Assembly (NCBI GenBank): GCA_030706465.1
Contig: JAUZOM010000012.1
Location: 1-40,354, forward strand
DNA length: 40,354 nucleotides
Source: Bacteroidota bacterium
GTDB lineage: Bacteria; Bacteroidota; Bacteroidia; Bacteroidales; Paludibacteraceae
Direction: 5' to 3'
In this document: in pieces, positions 35,247-40,354 of the stretch
Layout of the letters: each line of letters starts with the position of its first letter
How positions within the stretch are numbered: the stretch's first letter is position 1
The notes under the pieces: model-generated
The model's input: the letters and a program-made list of their open reading frames with translations, nothing else
Told to the model about the DNA's origin: nothing
Databases searched by the model: none
Translations under genes and position numbers: made by a program

Positions 35247-35591
35247 TTTCGTAAAATTTAAAATTGGTTTTATAAAAGTTATTTTTTATCTCTTTCTTTT
35301 TATTGAAATCATTTATTCATATCAATGACCCTGAAAAACCTGTTTCCTTACATTTATCTTCAAGTTTTATATTTTAATATCTATTTTTCACCTTTCAAAT
35401 CAGCCAATTTTTAGGGGAAAAGTAATTCTATCGTAGCGACAATACAACAATAGATAATGAACCACCTGGAATGAAAGTTGAATAACTTGGTTTAAATATT
35501 AAAGGTTTTATGATTAGACGGAATGAATCAGTGTTTTGGATTTAGGAGCATAAAAAAAATATCTTTATAAGACACGTTTAATTTAAAGCTC
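35247..35591. other. AT-rich spacer between the orphan-domain gene and mutB
   Basis: No gene, tRNA or convincing structure was found. It contains the leader of the minus-strand gene ending at 34884 and low-complexity AT sequence up to the mutB terminator. Confidence 0.4.
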
Positions 35592-35636
35592 AAAAAAAAA
35601 CGGACTCACCTTAATCAGGCAAGTCCGTTTTTTTTC
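35592..35636 (-). terminator. Rho-independent terminator of mutA-mutB
   Basis: An A-run plus CGGACT pairs with AGTCCG plus a T-run (about 15 bp including A-T pairs). On the minus strand the stem ends in a long T-tract. It lies about 30 bases after the mutB stop. Confidence 0.85.
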
Positions 35637-35637
35637 T

Positions 35638-35663
35638 TAAGTCCCCTTTAGGGGATTTAGGGG
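35638..35663. repeat. CCCCT-rich short palindromic motif at the mutB stop
   Basis: TCCCCTTTAGGGGATTTAGGGG contains the hairpin CCCCTTTAGGGG and a second AGGGG, directly touching the mutB stop codon. From memory, the same motif recurs between genes in many Bacteroidetes genomes; there is only one copy in this window. Confidence 0.4.
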
Positions 35664-37790
<2,127 letters not shown>

Positions 37791-37888
37791 TTTTTTAGAC
37801 TTTTAGAATAAAGAGCATAGATTAAAGACATATAGTTAGTCTTTGAAAATTGTTCTTAATCAAGTTTATTATATATTTTATCTGGAAG

Positions 37889-37909
37889 CTTATCGTAAAA
37901 TGCGATAAG
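37889..37909. other. Small hairpin in the mutA-mutB spacer
   Basis: CTTATCG and CGATAAG pair around a seven-base loop, nine bases after the mutA stop. It could influence relative expression or mRNA ends. There is no U-tract. Confidence 0.3.
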
Positions 37910-37918
37910 ATCTTGCTC

Positions 37919-39808
37919 TTATATTAGTTTCTGATTGAAAGTCTTCAATTCATCCAATACATTCGTTCTTACATTGACAAAATGTTCAATACCAATAGCT
38001 TTCAAGTCTTCTGTACAAGCAGGAGCTCCGGCGACCACAAATTCGGCTTTGCCTTTGGCCAATGCATAAGCAGCTGGTGCGAGTTCGGCATATTCGTCAT
38101 CGCTTGAGCAAAGAACGATAATATCAGCTTTTGCTTCCAACGCTGCATCTACCCCTTCTTTTACTGTATTGAAACCGTTATTATCGATTATCTCGTAACC
38201 GGCACAAGCAAAGAAGTTCGATGAGAACTGTGCACGAGCCAGACGCATAGCCAGGCTACCGATAGTCAACATAAATACTTTCGGACGCTTAGCGGCTTTT
38301 TCAGTAGCAAAACGTAATGCTTCGAATTCTGCAGCACCACGTACCGGTAACAGTTTTTCTGTCCCTTCATGGGAGCAACCACAATCAGCAGCATCATTAA
38401 TTTGTACTTTCTCAGCACCAATCTCGTTGAAGTTAGGGAATTGGTTAGTTCCCAACAGAATTTCACGACGGCTTGATACAGCTTTCAGACGTGCGGTAGC
38501 AGTTGCTTTCACAGCCTGTTGTACCTTGCCTGAAGCAATCGCTTCGAAGAATCCACCCTGCTCATCCACTTCCAGGAACAGTTTCCATGCCTGGGCAGCT
38601 ATTTCGTTGGTCAATGTTTCGATATAATAGGAACCTGCAGCAGGATCGGATACTTTATCGAAATGACATTCTTCTTTTAATAATAATTGTTGGTTACGGG
38701 CAATACGTTCCGAGAAATCGTCGGTTGGTTTGAAGACTGAATCGTATCCCAGTACGGTAAGTGAGTTTACACCTCCCAGGGTAGCGCTCATAGCTTCCGT
38801 TTGAGTACGGAGCATGTTTACGTTGGCATCCAGGACGGTTTTGTTGAAAGTGGAAGTTTCGGCATGAATGCGCATTTTGGCAGCACATTTGCAGATTCCG
38901 TTTTCTGTGCTTTTACAATCGTCTCTCTTGCATTCAGCCTGGTAAGCGTCTACCAGCATAGCCCACAACATGCGGGCAGCACGGAATTTGGCAATTTCCA
39001 TAAAGTAGTTGCCGCCTACTCCAAAGTTGAATTTAATTTTCTTGGCAGCCAGCGAAGTATCCACGCCTGCTTCAACAAGCAATGAAAGGTATTCGTTACC
39101 CCATGCCAGGGCATATCCCAATTCCTGGGCAATAAAGGCACCCGCATTGTTCAATGTTTTTGCATTGACAGTAATGACACGGTAAAATGGTAAACCGGCA
39201 GCTGCCAGAACGGTAGCTTTGGCTTTTTCGGTGATTTGTTCTTTGGTCAATTCTTTGCCTGCCAGCAACATGCGGTTCATTGGGTCGAAATTGATTGAAC
39301 CATGCAATTTGGTCACATCATATTCTTTCGATTTGAAATAACCGGTAAGGATAGTAGCCAGTTCGGCTGCTCTGCTAACACAAATGCAGAAGTTAAGTTC
39401 CACACAATCAGCAGCAATACCTTCCAACAAAGTAGCAATGTATTCAGGGCTCAACTCTTCTTTCTTCAGCTTGAAACCAAGTGAGTTTACGCCTTTGTAC
39501 AATACGTCCAACGCTTTTGCATTTGCTTCTTTTGCAGTTTCTACTGCAATGTCCTGGCGAACGAGCCATTCGTTTCCGGTCTTAGTTCCACGTACATAAG
39601 GGAATTCTCCGGGAGCTGAGTCTTTTGTTTTGAGAGTTTCAATGTCCTCTGCCCGATAGAAGGGCATTACGTTGAAACCTTCGTTGGTTTTCCAAACAAG
39701 CCGTTTGTTGAAGTCAGCTCCTTTAAGATCGACTGTTACTTTATCCAACCATTGCTGTGTGCTAACCGGTGGAAAATCAGCCAATAAATTCATTTTTTTT
39801 TCTGCCAT
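37919..39808 (-). CDS. mutA: Methylmalonyl-CoA mutase small subunit
   Basis: MutA is the non-catalytic partner of MutB in the heterodimeric mutase. It keeps the mutase barrel (GVGGNYFMEIAKFRAARMLW, HAETSTFNKTVLDANVNMLR, DFSERIARNQQLLLKEECHF) and a degenerate C-terminal cobalamin-like domain. That domain (VFMLTIGSLAMRLARAQF) lacks the DxHxxG cobalt-binding motif, as expected for this subunit. Length 629 aa. An unusual Cys cluster lies at residues 293, 298, 306 and 308, with another pair at 476 and 478. First gene of the mutA-mutB unit, with a -7 box match close upstream. The start is supported by the downstream family alignment beginning MNLLADFPPVSTQQWLD. Confidence 0.97.
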   Translation of the reverse strand: MAEKKMNLLADFPPVSTQQWLDKVTVDLKGADFNKRLVWKTNEGFNVMPFYRAEDIETLKTKDSAPGEFPYVRGTKTGNEWLVRQDIAVETAKEANAKALDVLYKGVNSLGFKLKKEELSPEYIATLLEGIAADCVELNFCICVSRAAELATILTGYFKSKEYDVTKLHGSINFDPMNRMLLAGKELTKEQITEKAKATVLAAAGLPFYRVITVNAKTLNNAGAFIAQELGYALAWGNEYLSLLVEAGVDTSLAAKKIKFNFGVGGNYFMEIAKFRAARMLWAMLVDAYQAECKRDDCKSTENGICKCAAKMRIHAETSTFNKTVLDANVNMLRTQTEAMSATLGGVNSLTVLGYDSVFKPTDDFSERIARNQQLLLKEECHFDKVSDPAAGSYYIETLTNEIAAQAWKLFLEVDEQGGFFEAIASGKVQQAVKATATARLKAVSSRREILLGTNQFPNFNEIGAEKVQINDAADCGCSHEGTEKLLPVRGAAEFEALRFATEKAAKRPKVFMLTIGSLAMRLARAQFSSNFFACAGYEIIDNNGFNTVKEGVDAALEAKADIIVLCSSDDEYAELAPAAYALAKGKAEFVVAGAPACTEDLKAIGIEHFVNVRTNVLDELKTFNQKLI

Positions 39809-39843
39809 AATATTGTTTAATTATCGAATTTTCTAAGCGAGTG

Positions 39844-39851
39844 CAAAATTA
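39844..39851 (-). promoter_or_regulatory. Predicted -7 promoter box of mutA-mutB
   Basis: TAATTTTG on the minus strand fits TAnnTTTG exactly, 36 bases upstream of the mutA start. The -33 TTTG is not evident. No cobalamin riboswitch B12-box was recognised in the leader. Confidence 0.4.
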
Positions 39852-40062
39852 CTACTTTCTGTTGAGTTATAATAATTTTTCTGAATGAATTAAAGAAAAA
39901 AAGTGGTAATTGAATTTTTCCGTCAGAATGAGTGAATTGCAGGTCCCTTTTTTCAGGTATCAGAGAAAGAAACATTATCGGATTATTGTTTGTTTTGCAT
40001 CGGATCATTTTTTAGAATCGTGAATGCAACATGGTATTTCTCATTCTCCAGTTTATTGAGCC
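39852..40062. other. Gene-poor stretch upstream of mutA
   Basis: No supported coding region. A minus-strand frame of 63 codons ends nine bases before mutA and overlaps its promoter; it has no domain. A plus-strand 31-codon frame starting at ATG 39929 is also unconvincing. The presence of a plus-strand terminator just beyond leaves room for a small RNA. Confidence 0.3.
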
Positions 40063-40085
40063 CACTCCGAAGAGTGTTTTTTTTT
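40063..40085 (+). terminator. Plus-strand terminator without an obvious gene
   Basis: CACTC CGAA GAGTG forms a five-base-pair stem with a tetraloop followed by nine T residues. It has the form of an intrinsic terminator on the plus strand, yet no plus-strand gene lies between the mutA start and this point. Confidence 0.55.
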
Positions 40086-40252
40086 CGCAAAGACCCGAAC
40101 ACGCTAAAATTACACAACTCAGAAAACAGCAGATTACTTTATTGCTTCTTAGCGTACCTTTTAATAATTAGACTTATCGGCAGACTCATTATTAAGAGAA
40201 GACTCTTCCCCGGTTCTACAGGAATCCGTTTTAGGTATAATATGGGATTAAA

Positions 40253-40339
40253 GGGAGTTCAGAGAGACTTTCGAGGGGGTTGGCTGGGGGTTCCGAGGGG
40301 TAAATACCTCGGAAACCCCCCCCAACCCCCGCAGAACCC
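40253..40339. repeat. 11-bp periodic inverted repeat array (locus B)
   Basis: Five plus-strand 11-mers in phase: GGGAGTTCAGA, GAGACTTTCGA, GGGGGTTGGCT, GGGGGTTCCGA, GGGGTAAATAC (40253-40307). The next three, overlapping the last by one base and read on the opposite strand, are GGTTTCCGAGG, GGGTTGGGGGG and GGGTTCTGCGG (40307-40339). Arms 40275-40298 and 40307-40330 pair at 21 of 24 positions. The unit and layout resemble the array at 22266-22383. Confidence 0.75.
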
Positions 40340-40354
40340 AGAAACGACACCGAA

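Noticed and set aside
39809-39900. Cobalamin riboswitch in front of mutA
   Set aside because: The leader is only a few dozen bases, AT-rich, and lacks the conserved B12-box and multi-stem core.
39817-40008. 63-codon minus-strand frame just upstream of mutA
   Set aside because: It covers the predicted mutA promoter and has no protein-like features.

Overview
The window looks like a chromosomal segment of a Bacteroidota bacterium, most likely order Bacteroidales. The evidence is a full-length SprA (the type IX secretion translocon of this phylum), a two-subunit methylmalonyl-CoA mutase as in propionate-forming Bacteroidales, Bacteroidetes-style promoters (TTTG about 20 bp upstream of TAnnTTTG) and starts without Shine-Dalgarno motifs. 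A Paludibacter-like propionate producer would fit, but this is inference from gene content. No rRNA, tRNA, CRISPR array, transposase, phage gene or secondary-metabolite cluster was seen. Most of the window is ordinary housekeeping sequence; the unusual material lies between the genes.

Layout. 1-2.4 kb: the last 26 codons of an unrecognised gene, a small two-helix membrane protein, and an OmpA-type cell-wall anchor. 2.4-6.4 kb (minus strand): dsbD, grpE, dnaJ, for envelope thiol transfer and Hsp70 co-chaperones. 6.5-14.7 kb (minus): ruvA followed by sprA, with a strong promoter upstream of ruvA. 15-15.6 kb (plus): a superoxide dismutase with an export signal. 15.8-20.7 kb (minus): sbcD-sbcC, a DNA-end and hairpin nuclease. 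21-21.9 kb: a cytosolic 5'-nucleotidase of the vertebrate cN-I type. 21.9-22.9 kb: a gene-free kilobase with an 11-bp periodic inverted array and a possible decayed reading frame. 22.9-26.4 kb: bifunctional PutA for proline oxidation. 26.6-32.7 kb: a group suggestive of stress and carbon storage, with a beta-propeller lactonase, an OsmC-family protein, a fused trehalose-6-phosphate synthase/phosphatase and a convergent GH15 hydrolase. 32.7-35.2 kb: ketopantoate reductase, an SGSG-repeat lipoprotein and an orphan secreted domain. 35.7-39.8 kb: mutA-mutB, interconverting succinyl-CoA and methylmalonyl-CoA. The right edge carries a plus-strand terminator with no obvious gene and a second 11-bp periodic inverted array.

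How the genes fit together. DsbD and OmpA serve the envelope. SprA exports folded proteins across the outer membrane, although no obvious type IX cargo is encoded here. SOD and OsmC handle reactive oxygen. The trehalose enzymes make, and perhaps degrade, a compatible solute. PutA feeds glutamate metabolism and MutAB the succinate-propionate route. The most interesting observation is the pair of 11-bp-phased G-rich arrays about 18 kb apart, each switching to its reverse complement at a centre. They look like members of a dispersed intergenic element family. Short arrays of other periods (7 and 8 bp) lie in several other spacers.
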